Assembly: GCA_021818445.1 (NCBI GenBank)
Contig: JAKAEB010000004.1
Span: 1 to 64,000, forward strand
Direction: 5' to 3'
Length of the DNA stretch: 64,000 bases
DNA from: Planctomycetota bacterium
GTDB taxonomy: Bacteria; Planctomycetota; Phycisphaerae; WQYP01
The translations under genes were made by a program, and so were the position numbers. This document shows, piece by piece, positions 9,092-16,444 of the stretch. Position 1 is the stretch's first letter, and every line of letters starts with the position of its first letter. The notes under the pieces are model-generated. The model had not been told where the DNA came from. It saw nothing but the letters and a program-made list of their open reading frames with translations, and searched no databases.

Positions 9092-10402
9092 TTAGCCGCC
9101 ACCGCTCATGGTCGAGAGCAGTTTGATGTACGGATAAAACACGGCAATAACAATAAAGCCGACGATGGTACCCAGTACGACGATCATGATGGGTTCCAAA
9201 ATGCTGACCATGGAAGCGACCATGACGTCGACTTCCTCGTCGTAGTTGTCGGCGATTTTCATAAGCATTTTGTCCATGTCGCCGGTTTCTTCACCCACGT
9301 CAATCATATTGACCACGATGGAATCGCACACGCGGGCATTGCGCAGGGGGGTGGCAAAACCTTCACCCTCGCGGATGGCATCGTGTACTTTTTGCAGGGC
9401 TTTTTCATACACCATGTTGCCGCAGGTATCGCGGGTAATGTTGATGGCCTCCAAAATGGGCACACCGGCGGAAAGCAGCGTGCCAAGGGTGCGGGTAAAG
9501 CGGGCGATGGTGCTTTTTTGAATAATTTTGCCCATGACGGGAATTTTAAGTTTCACCACATCCAGCACATAGCGCCCGGGTTTGGTTTTGCCCACCAGCT
9601 TAAGGAAGAAGTAGATGCCGAAGGGCGTTCCAAGCACCCACGCCCAGCCATATTCGTGGGCCATCCAATAGGACACGTTAATGAGAATTTGGGTAATTTC
9701 GGGCAGTCCGGTTTTGAACTGCGCAAAGAGCTTTTTGAATTTAGGAATGACGATGATCATGATGCCGGTGACCATCAAAATGGCAAAGCTGATAACCACG
9801 CACGGGTAGATCATGGCACCCTTGAGGCGGCGTTTGAGCTTTTGCGATTTTTCCATAAATTCGGCCAGGCGTTGCAGGATCACATCCAGCACGCCGCCGG
9901 TTTCGCCCGCCTGCACCATGTTTACATACAATTTGTCAAACACGCGGGGATGGCGGGAAAAGGATTCTGAAAGCGTGGTACCGCCCTCCACGTCATTGGC
10001 CACGTCATCAAGAGAGTCGCGCATCATGCCGGGCTTTTGCTGCTGGTGCAAAATTTTGATGGATCGCAAAATGGGCAGGCCAGCATCCTGCAGGGTGGAA
10101 AGCTGACGGGTAAACTGCACCAGAATTTTTTGCGACACCTTGCCAACGCTGAAAGAAAGTTCGTTGAGACCTTTTTTCTTTTTCTTGCGGCGTGTGGGGG
10201 TGGCAGCGACCGGGGCGGCCGTGCTGGTTGGGTCGCCGGGTGAACTTTTGGCCGCCTTTTTTGCCGCCTTTTCGCGGATTTTGGTGACGAAATAACCTTG
10301 TGAGCGCACCTTGCTGATGGCTTCATCCGAGGTGCCAGCGTCAATTTCTGACTTTACCTGCTGGCCTGAACCATTAAGTGCTTCATACTGAAACGTGGGC
10401 AT
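9092..10402 (-). CDS. gspF: Type II secretion / type IV pilus inner-membrane platform protein (GspF/PilC family)
   Basis: Polytopic assembly platform that works with the GspE/PilB ATPase to extract or insert (pseudo)pilins. The sequence begins MPTFQYEALNGSGQ, the standard GspF opening, with a Lys/Ala-rich linker (about residues 45-75), then two repeated T2SSF domains: the first has FTRQLSTLQDAGLPILRSI, the second FTRTLGTLLSAGVPILEAI. Membrane segments lie near MIYPCVVISFAILMVTGIMI, WAWVLGTPFGIYFFL and the C-terminal IMIVVLGTIVGFIVIAVFYP. Length (436) is normal. The ATG at 10402 has GGAG seven bases upstream. It is the first gene of the minus-strand pseudopilin operon; no GspE-type ATPase or secretin gene is in the window. 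Confidence 0.93.
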   Translation of the reverse strand: MPTFQYEALNGSGQQVKSEIDAGTSDEAISKVRSQGYFVTKIREKAAKKAAKSSPGDPTSTAAPVAATPTRRKKKKKGLNELSFSVGKVSQKILVQFTRQLSTLQDAGLPILRSIKILHQQQKPGMMRDSLDDVANDVEGGTTLSESFSRHPRVFDKLYVNMVQAGETGGVLDVILQRLAEFMEKSQKLKRRLKGAMIYPCVVISFAILMVTGIMIIVIPKFKKLFAQFKTGLPEITQILINVSYWMAHEYGWAWVLGTPFGIYFFLKLVGKTKPGRYVLDVVKLKIPVMGKIIQKSTIARFTRTLGTLLSAGVPILEAINITRDTCGNMVYEKALQKVHDAIREGEGFATPLRNARVCDSIVVNMIDVGEETGDMDKMLMKIADNYDEEVDVMVASMVSILEPIMIVVLGTIVGFIVIAVFYPYIKLLSTMSGGG

Positions 10403-10759
10403 TTGACATCTCCGCCGCTGCGATAGCAGGCTTCCCGGCGTTGAACCGATGTCCATCGCCTACCTGCCATTGTCCATAGGGTAGATACGGGTGGACATGG
10501 GGAATGTAAAATCGGCGGCCGCGCTGCAGCGTCCGATATTTTTACGCGGTGATGCCCGCAACCACGGCGTGGCAAGCGCCCATCGCCCGGCGATGGCGCT
10601 AAACATGGGGCAATGCGGTGGTGGGTTGCCGGTTCACGGTTGGCGGTGGCGGGTTGCGGGGTCACGGTTGGCGGTGGCGGGTTGCGGGGTCACGGTTGGC
10701 GGCGGCGGCATTATTGGCGGCGGCGGCATTATTGGCGGCGGTGGCGCTATAGCCGCGAT
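10403..10759. other. Divergent intergenic region between gspF and the unknown plus-strand cluster
   Basis: About 360 bp separating a minus-strand operon from a plus-strand one, so promoters for both are expected here; I could not pick a convincing -35/-10 pair. The right half is low-complexity repeat (10617-10742). GGCGCTAAACATGGGG near 10593 matches the copy near 339. Confidence 0.5.
10617..10742. repeat. Two adjacent short tandem repeats (28-bp and 18-bp units)
   Basis: A 28-bp unit that starts GTTGGCGGTGGCGGG and ends GGGGTCACG occurs about three times between 10632 and 10697. It is followed by an 18-bp unit (GGCGGCGGCGGCATTATT) repeated about two and a half times to 10742. The same words occur singly at 288-335. 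The reading frame through this DNA gives only Gly/Ala/Arg-rich peptide, so the next gene is started after it. Confidence 0.8.
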
Positions 10760-11551
10760 ATGCCTATCAGTGTAAAAGAAGATTTGCTGCTGGCCAATCC
10801 ACTGGTCTGGACACCGACCGGGTACAGCATTACGCGCAAATTTCAAATCACCGGTCTTTCCGAGTATTCGCCCACGCTGCGCCCCATCATGGCGGCGGCT
10901 GCTACGGATTCCGTTACCGGCTTTACCATACCCGCCATAGGCACGCCGCACCCCGATCGCCCGGACGCCGTGGTACGCGAGGTGCAGACCATCTGCAACG
11001 GGGCCGACTGTTTTGACGCTCTGTGTCGTTATGAATGGGAACTGCTGCCCGCGGCGTATCTGAAAAGTTTCTCCGGCAACCTGGAACAAACCCGCCATCA
11101 TTACGATGTGAACAACACACTTGCGGTCGTCACATACACGCCCGCCGGGGGCGCAGCCCAAACGCAGGTTGCCGACCTGATGCCGCTGCAACTTCGGGCG
11201 ACATTAAGTTTTCATTTTTTGCAGACGCTGGATCCGGAATCCAGCACGCTGGCTTATGCCGGTTCGGTCAATGCAGCCACATGGCGGGGTTTTCCGCCGC
11301 GCACGTGGCTATGCCTGCCCATCGAGGGGTCTACCGTCGATGGCGTCTGGTACCGGAACATCTACCGCTTTGCGTACAACGCCAACTCGTGGGATCAATA
11401 CGTGGTATTCCGCAATGTGGACCAGACGATACCCCCCGATATTGCGGCATCCATTGTGACGGATGGATCGGTCACCTCCGGCAATGGCTGGGGGCGCTTT
11501 GCACTTTACCCGGCTGTGGATTTTTCCACCGCGTTTCCATTTATCACCTGA
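10760..11551 (+). CDS. Hypothetical protein, first gene of a four-gene cluster
   Basis: About 263 residues, no signal peptide or membrane segment, and no family I recognise. The composition is that of a globular beta-rich protein with many aromatics (PRTWLCLPIEGSTVDGVWYRN, YRFAYNANSWDQYVVF). Starting at the ATG at 10760 (MPISVKEDLLL) excludes the repeat-encoded Gly/Arg-rich extension. The next gene starts 13 bp after its stop. With its three followers it forms a compact operon divergent from the secretion operon. A structural or phage-derived role is possible but nothing in the sequence proves it. Confidence 0.6.
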   Translation: MPISVKEDLLLANPLVWTPTGYSITRKFQITGLSEYSPTLRPIMAAAATDSVTGFTIPAIGTPHPDRPDAVVREVQTICNGADCFDALCRYEWELLPAAYLKSFSGNLEQTRHHYDVNNTLAVVTYTPAGGAAQTQVADLMPLQLRATLSFHFLQTLDPESSTLAYAGSVNAATWRGFPPRTWLCLPIEGSTVDGVWYRNIYRFAYNANSWDQYVVFRNVDQTIPPDIAASIVTDGSVTSGNGWGRFALYPAVDFSTAFPFIT

Positions 11552-11564
11552 ACAGAGGGTTGAA

Positions 11565-12374
11565 GTGACACAGCACCATTCACATTCGGCATCAAAGCCA
11601 AACCCCGCGCCTGCACTGCAACCGTCGGCATTCCATGGCGTGGGGACACCGTCCGGAGCACAGGGGCCGCTGGCCATCCGTCCGGTGCAATGGGCGCATA
11701 TGGCCAAGGTACTTCCGCATTCCGGCGGTCAACTGACACCATCGGCCGGGCCACTGATCGGTGGCGGCGATCTGCAGGTCGCGGCGTTTGACCGCATCGG
11801 CACAGTCGCTTCACCCCAACGCGACAACCGGGGATGGCGAGTGCTCATGGCGCGCATCACGGCGTTTGAGGCAGGGGCTGGCAAATATGCCGCCCATTTG
11901 CTGTCGGGCGATTCCTCCGCGACAGCCAGTGAAAATGTCTCGCTGCCGGAGGGGCTTTCCGACAGTGGAAATAATAATGCACTACTGGTGAATTTGACGG
12001 AGGCAGGCACCGGTCATCAATTGTTGTTGGGGGCTGTGCTATACGGAATATTTGCGGGCATGACGTCAGAAACCCCCGCACGTGCCATCGTACTGGTGCA
12101 AAATGCCGGGCCGGTCATGCAGCCCGTGCAAGTAATAAAAGACGGCGGCAGCGACGGAACGCAAACCACGCCGGCAACTTGGACTTATACCATTTCGTCG
12201 CTGGATGGCAGCCTGACTTTTGCAAGCCAAACGCCTCTGACGCGGCCCCGGCCAGCGGGATCAAGCATCCCACCGTCGTCCAGCCCCGCGTATGGGCTGG
12301 CTTTTGTCGATGCCAGCGGAAGCTGGCGCTTATGGGATGCCGGCGAAATTCCCGCCACCACCCCTTGCAGTTAG
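11565..12374 (+). CDS. Hypothetical protein, second gene of the cluster
   Basis: About 269 residues beginning at GTG 11565 with AGAGGG about six bases upstream; reading further upstream in the same frame would run back through the preceding gene. The N-terminus is a His/Ser/Pro-rich tail (MTQHHSHSASKPNPAPA). The middle (GWRVLMARITAFEAG, HQLLLGAVLYGIF) and the C-terminus (PAYGLAFVDASGSWRLWDAG) look like globular beta-structure. No export signal and no recognised domain. Such tail-plus-beta proteins occur among phage or tailocin structural proteins, which is only a hint. Confidence 0.6.
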   Translation: MTQHHSHSASKPNPAPALQPSAFHGVGTPSGAQGPLAIRPVQWAHMAKVLPHSGGQLTPSAGPLIGGGDLQVAAFDRIGTVASPQRDNRGWRVLMARITAFEAGAGKYAAHLLSGDSSATASENVSLPEGLSDSGNNNALLVNLTEAGTGHQLLLGAVLYGIFAGMTSETPARAIVLVQNAGPVMQPVQVIKDGGSDGTQTTPATWTYTISSLDGSLTFASQTPLTRPRPAGSSIPPSSSPAYGLAFVDASGSWRLWDAGEIPATTPCS

Positions 12375-12385
12375 GAGACGGTACC

Positions 12386-12934
12386 ATGTCCAACGCCGGC
12401 CCTTTATGCCAGACGGGGTCCGATGGCCGACGGCGACTTTCCACCGGCGGCCAAGTCGTGCTTGCGGGTGCCAACGCCCCGTGCTGCTGCGGCAGTGCGC
12501 CGTCCACGGACCCGTGCACCAACGCGCCGAGCAGCGTAGCAATTACGGGTTATTACGACGGCTTTTTTGCCGCCTGCCCCGATGGCGCACCGGCCGTAGC
12601 TTCCGATTGCGTGTGGCCGGGAATTTTCTGGTTGGTTAATGCCAGTCCGTGCAGTTATTCCAACTACAATTGCTTTGATGGCCACATCATCAATGGCCAG
12701 AACTGTTACGACTGCCAAATGAGCGGTACGCGGATGTGGCAACTTGACCCACCGGGACCTTCGCAGATTACCTACGACGCCACCACTGGCGTTTTTACGT
12801 TGCAGATCGTTTGCCAAAATAACAGCGGCAATGGAGAAGTGGTGTGGGTGGGACAACAGGCGGGCAGTTCCTTTACCGGCACATACCAACGCACCAGTGG
12901 GTGCGACACGCACGCCAGCATCGAGATAAGCTGA
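12386..12934 (+). CDS. Hypothetical cysteine-rich protein, third gene of the cluster
   Basis: About 182 residues with 13 cysteines, including CCC near residue 34 and CFDGHIINGQNCYDC near the middle. The ATG at 12386 has TAGGAG nine bases upstream. No signal peptide is evident, so the cysteines may bind metal rather than form disulphides, or the protein leaves the cell by a non-Sec route. The second half (ITYDATTGVFTLQIVCQN, GEVVWVGQQAGSSFTGTY) is beta-strand-like. Family not recognised. Its stop overlaps the start of the next gene (ATGA). Confidence 0.6.
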   Translation: MSNAGPLCQTGSDGRRRLSTGGQVVLAGANAPCCCGSAPSTDPCTNAPSSVAITGYYDGFFAACPDGAPAVASDCVWPGIFWLVNASPCSYSNYNCFDGHIINGQNCYDCQMSGTRMWQLDPPGPSQITYDATTGVFTLQIVCQNNSGNGEVVWVGQQAGSSFTGTYQRTSGCDTHASIEIS

Positions 12935-13194
12935 TGGAACGAAAATGTCTTTATTGGCGAGATTGCGGTGTGCCCGGCGGTGGATGCTGCCAAAAAGGGC
13001 TGCATGGTGGACGCCCGAGTTTCGGAACCTGCCGGGTGTGCAGCGATTACCGTGGATGGCCGCGCGGCTGGGGCGACTGGGTACACCTGTGCGCCGGGCC
13101 GATCGCAGTCATGATGCGCTGGGTTTCGCGCGGGAGGTTATTGCGCGCGAAGGCATGCGGCTGCGAGCAGCGGCGGCAAAAATGGAACCGATAG
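12934..13194 (+). CDS. Small cysteine-rich protein, fourth gene of the cluster
   Basis: About 86 residues with nine cysteines: CLYWRDC, GGGCC, CRVC and CGC. This pattern suggests a zinc-binding fold. Its ATG overlaps the preceding stop as ATGA at 12934, which supports translation by coupling and favours this frame over the alternative 97-residue frame at 12945-13238. Basic C-terminus (EQRRQKWNR). Function unknown. Confidence 0.45.
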   Translation: MERKCLYWRDCGVPGGGCCQKGLHGGRPSFGTCRVCSDYRGWPRGWGDWVHLCAGPIAVMMRWVSRGRLLRAKACGCEQRRQKWNR

Positions 13195-13424
13195 AAATGG
13201 TATCGCTTTGGTGCCACCATTTGAGCGCGGCGCGCTAAACGGGGCGCATCACGATCAACGGGCCAAGACTCCGTTGCCGTGAGGTTATCCGGCCGGTATG
13301 GGGGACAAGCCACAGGGCGGCGGGATGCCAACGGCGGCGGCCTTTTTTGTATGTTGCAGGCAGGTGGCATCGGTGGCCGGGGGGTGATTTTAGAATGCTT
13401 GCCGAAAGTGTATTTTTCGGGCAT

Positions 13425-13430
13425 TATAAT
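13425..13430 (+). promoter_or_regulatory. Candidate -10 box of the rpsT promoter
   Basis: TATAAT at 13425-13430, with TTGCCG at 13399-13404 as a possible -35 at a long 20-bp spacing. It lies about 120 bp upstream of the rpsT start. The rest of 13195-13547 holds no gene. Confidence 0.45.
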
Positions 13431-13547
13431 GTGTTCATCCGCGAGGGCGGGTGATTGGATGTGCCGGGCAAGTTATGGCGTTTGATGCCGATTTGCCCCG
13501 CCATGGAAAGATTATAACTAACCGGTTAAGCAGGCAGGAGATTTGGT

Positions 13548-13829
13548 TTGGCCCACTCACTTTCGGCAAATAAACGCATCCGGCAGTCCGCCAAGCGACG
13601 GCTTCGTAATCGCGACCGCAAGCGCATGGTTCGCGTAAAGGTTAAGGAACTGGATGCCGCCATCAGTAAAAAGGATTTGCAGGCCGCCCAGAAGAGTTTG
13701 CCCGACGTTGTCCGCACGCTGGATCGAATCAGCGGCAAAGGAACAATCCATAAGAAGACCGCGGCCCGCAAAAAGAGCCGCCTGATGAAAAAGGTCAACG
13801 CGCTGGCTAAAGCCAGTGCCGCAAGCTGA
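13548..13829 (+). CDS. rpsT: 30S ribosomal protein S20
   Basis: Small basic protein that binds 16S rRNA in the body of the 30S subunit. The 93 residues show the S20 pattern: MAHSLSANKRIRQSAKRRLRNR at the N-terminus, then KELDAAISKKDLQAAQ, and the conserved KGTIHKKTAARKKSRLMKKV near the end. Length is normal for the family. The start is TTG at 13548, with AGGAG eight bases upstream; there is no ATG in this position. Transcribed alone, probably from the promoter near 13425. Confidence 0.97.
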   Translation: MAHSLSANKRIRQSAKRRLRNRDRKRMVRVKVKELDAAISKKDLQAAQKSLPDVVRTLDRISGKGTIHKKTAARKKSRLMKKVNALAKASAAS

Positions 13830-13887
13830 CCAACGACATGCGTCGGCGGTGGGTATTTCTGCCCATTGCCCGGGAGCTTGTTCAAGT

Positions 13888-14056
13888 CATAACAGGGACT
13901 GCGGCGGCAGGGGTTTTGGCGGTAACCAAGAAGCGGCGACGAGGGCGTATCGGGCCTAAGGTTATATGCCGAGGAAGCCGCGCCGCAGAGGCTGGGCGAA
14001 AGGCTCTCCGCCCGGAGGGTGTGCCGGAAACACTCCCCTTGCGGCGTTGTGGGACG
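13888..14056 (+). repeat. Structured GC-rich repeat element, copy A
   Basis: From ATAACAGGGAC to GCGGCGTTGT this stretch matches 63848-64000 over about 150 bp with many shared blocks (TTTTGGCGG, GCGGCGAC, GCCGAGGAAGCCGC, GCAGAGGC, GGGCGAAAG, CGCCCGGAGGG, GCGGCGTTGT). Within it GGGCG pairs with CGCCC around a 10-nt loop, followed by a second hairpin that opens GGAGGGTGT and closes ACACTCCCC. It lies between rpsT and the methyltransferase gene, same strand. Possibly a non-coding RNA or a mobile palindromic element; I could not match it to a known RNA family. Confidence 0.6.
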
Positions 14057-14157
14057 CATCTTTGCCGGAGTCGCCGTCGGCCGAACGCTTTGCATCTGGG
14101 GCATTTCCGGTACATCGCAGCCTTGCTGTTACCTGGACTGGCTCCTGCTTCATCAAT

Positions 14158-14787
14158 ATGGTTGCATCCGGAGAAAATTTGAACCCTCCCCACCCACCTG
14201 ATCCCGAGTGGGATGGGGGGCGATTTGTATCGCGCGGGGGTGCGAAATTACGCGCCGCCCTGCAGGCGTTTAATATCGACCCATCCGGAAAAACTGCCGC
14301 GGATTTCGGCTGCAATGTCGGCGGCTTTACCGATTGCTGGCTGGCACACGGTGTGGAAAAGGTATTTGCGATCGACACGGCGTACGGTGTTCTGGCGTGG
14401 ACGCTGCGTAAAGACCTGCGGGTGGTGGTGATGGAGCGGACCAACGCCCTTTATGTATCCCCACCGTCGTTGGTGAGGTATGTATCGATTGACGCCGGAT
14501 GGACACGCCAGGCGCTGATAGTGCCGGCGGCACTTAAATGGCTGCAAAGCGAACCCGATGCCGCCATCATCACGCTTATTAAACCGCATTATGAATCAGA
14601 TGTTGCCCGACGGCAGAAAGGGGTGCTGACCCCGCAGCAGGCGGAGAGCATTTGCCAGCAGGTGACCGAAGCCATGCCGTCATTGGGCGTCAATTGCCGT
14701 GGTGTAATTAAAAGCCCGATTGCGGGGCAAAAAGGGAATATTGAATACTTGGCGTATTTAACGCCGCTTGCGGACCGCACGCCGTGA
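14158..14787 (+). CDS. TlyA/FtsJ-like rRNA 2'-O-methyltransferase lacking the S4 domain
   Basis: Predicted SAM-dependent RNA ribose methyltransferase of the Rossmann-fold FtsJ group. It shows RFVSRGGAKLRAAL, the TlyA-family opening; DFGCNVGGFTDCWL, the SAM-binding motif I; and residues consistent with the FtsJ catalytic K-D-K-E tetrad: Lys in RGGAKL, Asp in VSIDAGW, Lys in LIKPHYE and Glu in GNIEYL. TlyA proteins normally have an N-terminal S4 RNA-binding domain of about 60 residues; here it is absent and the upstream DNA is repeat element. The ATG at 14158 has no clear ribosome site; TTG at 14179 has CGGAG five bases upstream and could be the true start. Target base or RNA cannot be told. 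Confidence 0.8.
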   Translation: MVASGENLNPPHPPDPEWDGGRFVSRGGAKLRAALQAFNIDPSGKTAADFGCNVGGFTDCWLAHGVEKVFAIDTAYGVLAWTLRKDLRVVVMERTNALYVSPPSLVRYVSIDAGWTRQALIVPAALKWLQSEPDAAIITLIKPHYESDVARRQKGVLTPQQAESICQQVTEAMPSLGVNCRGVIKSPIAGQKGNIEYLAYLTPLADRTP

Positions 14788-14841
14788 ATGGAACTTCGCA
14801 TTGGTTGCCAAAATTGCGGGTTCAGGGGTCTGTTCAAGCCA

Positions 14842-15504
14842 TCAGCGGGGCGATGCGGCGGACTTGAGAGAATCATCTGGGGCATCGGCCACACCCGTCA
14901 GGTGACGGGATGCCCCGGTCGGGGGCGCAACCCCATACCCGCGATCAAGGGGCGGGAGGGATGCTTGGCGCACTTTAGAGGCCAGAGCGCGGGACGGTTT
15001 TGGGGACGGGTGACTGGATACCTGGTTGACGGATTTAATAACAGCCGCAGGTTTACCGATGTGCGGCTGCTTTAAGGCTGCGGTCGCGGCAGACCTGGTG
15101 GCGAACTTAGGGCCTGTTGCGACGCCGCGTGGGGGCTGCGCGTAAGACGGAATATCCTTGCGGGCCGGGGGGTGCGTCAGCCAGATGGTAGCCCCCAGGA
15201 GGGCTATCAAACCTGCAACCGCAACTGCACCGAGCCATTGTCTCACATGCAGAATATGGTTTTCTCCGGCTTTGATTTTTTTGTCGATGCGCTGCGCCAA
15301 GGCGGCGTCAAAGGCGTTCCAGTCGAGCATCGGCAGACGGTTGGACCAGTCATCAAGCACCTCCCGCAGTTGTCGATGCTCGGCGAGCCAGCGGCGGCAA
15401 TCCGGATTGGATTTAATCAATTGGCGGGCCTTTTTGCGCTCCGGCTCGGAAAGCGTATTATCCGCATAGCGGCTGACGAGGTATTCCATCTCCATTTCAG
15501 TCAT
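14842..15504 (-). CDS. Predicted membrane anti-sigma factor
   Basis: About 220 residues: a cytoplasmic N-terminal helical region (about 1-85, with MEYLVSRYADNTLSEPERKKARQLI), one membrane helix (WLGAVAVAGLIALLGATIWL, about 88-107) and a Pro/Ala/Lys-rich extracytoplasmic tail. It lies 70 bp downstream of an ECF sigma gene in the same direction, so its likely job is to hold that sigma factor at the membrane. The HxxxCxxC zinc motif of many anti-sigma domains is not seen; only one Cys is present in this region. Role is inferred from topology and context. Confidence 0.72.
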   Translation of the reverse strand: MTEMEMEYLVSRYADNTLSEPERKKARQLIKSNPDCRRWLAEHRQLREVLDDWSNRLPMLDWNAFDAALAQRIDKKIKAGENHILHVRQWLGAVAVAGLIALLGATIWLTHPPARKDIPSYAQPPRGVATGPKFATRSAATAALKQPHIGKPAAVIKSVNQVSSHPSPKPSRALASKVRQASLPPLDRGYGVAPPTGASRHLTGVADAPDDSLKSAASPR

Positions 15505-15573
15505 AAATCACCACTAAATCACCACGACAAATCTATTGTAATGCCCAAACTGGGAATATTTGAGGCCCCATGA

Positions 15574-16224
15574 TTATTGTTCCAAAAATGGTGCCAGTTC
15601 GCGTCGTAAATCCCGGCGGGCGGTAAACACGTACCATTTGACCGCCTCAACGCTGCAACCGAGTATTTCTGCGACCTGTTTCTGCGGCAACTCACGGATG
15701 GTAAAGAGCACAAGTGCCGCACGCTGCTTGCGGGGCAGTTTACGCATGGCGCGGTCAATGGCGAAGCGAAATTCGCGCGAATGGGCGGCAAAATCGGGCG
15801 CGGCCCCGGCGGCAATGACGTCGCTAAGCACATCGCCTTTTGACTCGCGACCCGTGGCCGGTGCGTCAAGCGAAGCGAGCCGGCGCTTATTTCTGGCCCG
15901 CCTGAAATTCAGGCCGCGATTGGTCACGATACGCATCAGCCAGGAGCCGAAGCGGGCCCCGTCCTTGAGCGCTCCGATACGCTCAAATGCCCGCAGGAAG
16001 CAGTCCTGAAGCAGATCAGAGGTGTCGTGGGGATTATCCAACAGCCGCAGCGCGATGGCCGCACATTGCCTCTGATACCGATTAACAAGTGCCATAAACG
16101 CATCCCGATCGCCCGATTGGGCTAATCTGACCAGTCCTCGCTCCGCTTCGACCCACGGGGCCTCGGCCCCATCGTCGGCAGTGCCAAAGTTCGGAGATTG
16201 AGAGAAGTCTGGCCTACTCGTCAT
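15574..16224 (-). CDS. ECF RNA polymerase sigma factor (RpoE-like)
   Basis: About 216 residues with the two ECF regions: sigma-2 (LVNRYQRQCAAIALRLL, then DLLQDCFLRAFERI and FGSWLMRIVTNRGLNFRRAR) and sigma-4 (LPRKQRAALVLFTIRELPQKQVAEILGCSVEAVKWYVFTARRDLR, split here by strand-helix-turn-helix). About 40 N-terminal residues precede the sigma-2 region. It probably directs RNA polymerase to a stress or envelope regulon under control of the downstream membrane anti-sigma protein. A TATAAT sequence lies about 60 bp upstream on the same strand. Target promoters cannot be identified from this window. Confidence 0.9.
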   Translation of the reverse strand: MTSRPDFSQSPNFGTADDGAEAPWVEAERGLVRLAQSGDRDAFMALVNRYQRQCAAIALRLLDNPHDTSDLLQDCFLRAFERIGALKDGARFGSWLMRIVTNRGLNFRRARNKRRLASLDAPATGRESKGDVLSDVIAAGAAPDFAAHSREFRFAIDRAMRKLPRKQRAALVLFTIRELPQKQVAEILGCSVEAVKWYVFTARRDLRRELAPFLEQ

Positions 16225-16280
16225 CAGAAGACACCTCTACCAGCCCGGCGGTTAGAAAGCCGTATTTGCATGACTCCCGG

Positions 16281-16286
16281 ATTATA
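16281..16286 (-). promoter_or_regulatory. Candidate -10 box upstream of the ECF sigma gene
   Basis: On the minus strand GGTATAAT lies about 60 bp before the sigma start. A weak TTTATC stands 18 bp further upstream. It looks sigma70-like rather than the AAC-type ECF autoregulatory promoter. Confidence 0.4.
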
Positions 16287-16346
16287 CCGTTTTATGGGCT
16301 GGGCGATAAATCTGGGTATGAATGGTGGGCCATTGGGGATGGGATG

Positions 16347-16376
16347 GGTTCACGGTTCACGGTTCACGGTTGACGG
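16347..16376. repeat. Heptamer tandem repeat GGTTCAC x3 plus variant
   Basis: GGTTCAC occurs three times head to tail followed by GGTTGAC, in the gap between the sigma gene and trpA. The same word pair occurs at 304-317 and 10630-10642, so it belongs to the dispersed intergenic repeat family. Confidence 0.75.
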
Positions 16377-16444
16377 TTTGCGGTTCAGGGTTTGCGGCTG
16401 GGCGATGTCGGTAGAGGCTATGCAAAAAAAACGGGATGGTGATT

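Noticed and set aside
9026..9970. Plus-strand open frame of 314 codons opposite gspF, His-rich
   Set aside because: Its codons are the reverse complement of conserved gspF sequence; a shadow frame.
10617..10742. Gly/Arg-rich N-terminal extension of the next gene
   Set aside because: It translates the short tandem repeats; the ATG at 10760 after the repeat gives a normal protein.
12945..13238. Alternative 97-codon frame overlapping the small cysteine-rich gene
   Set aside because: The overlapping frame starts with ATGA coupling to the preceding gene and has a patterned set of Cys; this one has neither. Not fully excluded.
13870..13900. tRNA-like GTTCAAGTC word near the repeat element
   Set aside because: No acceptor, D or anticodon arms can be formed around it.
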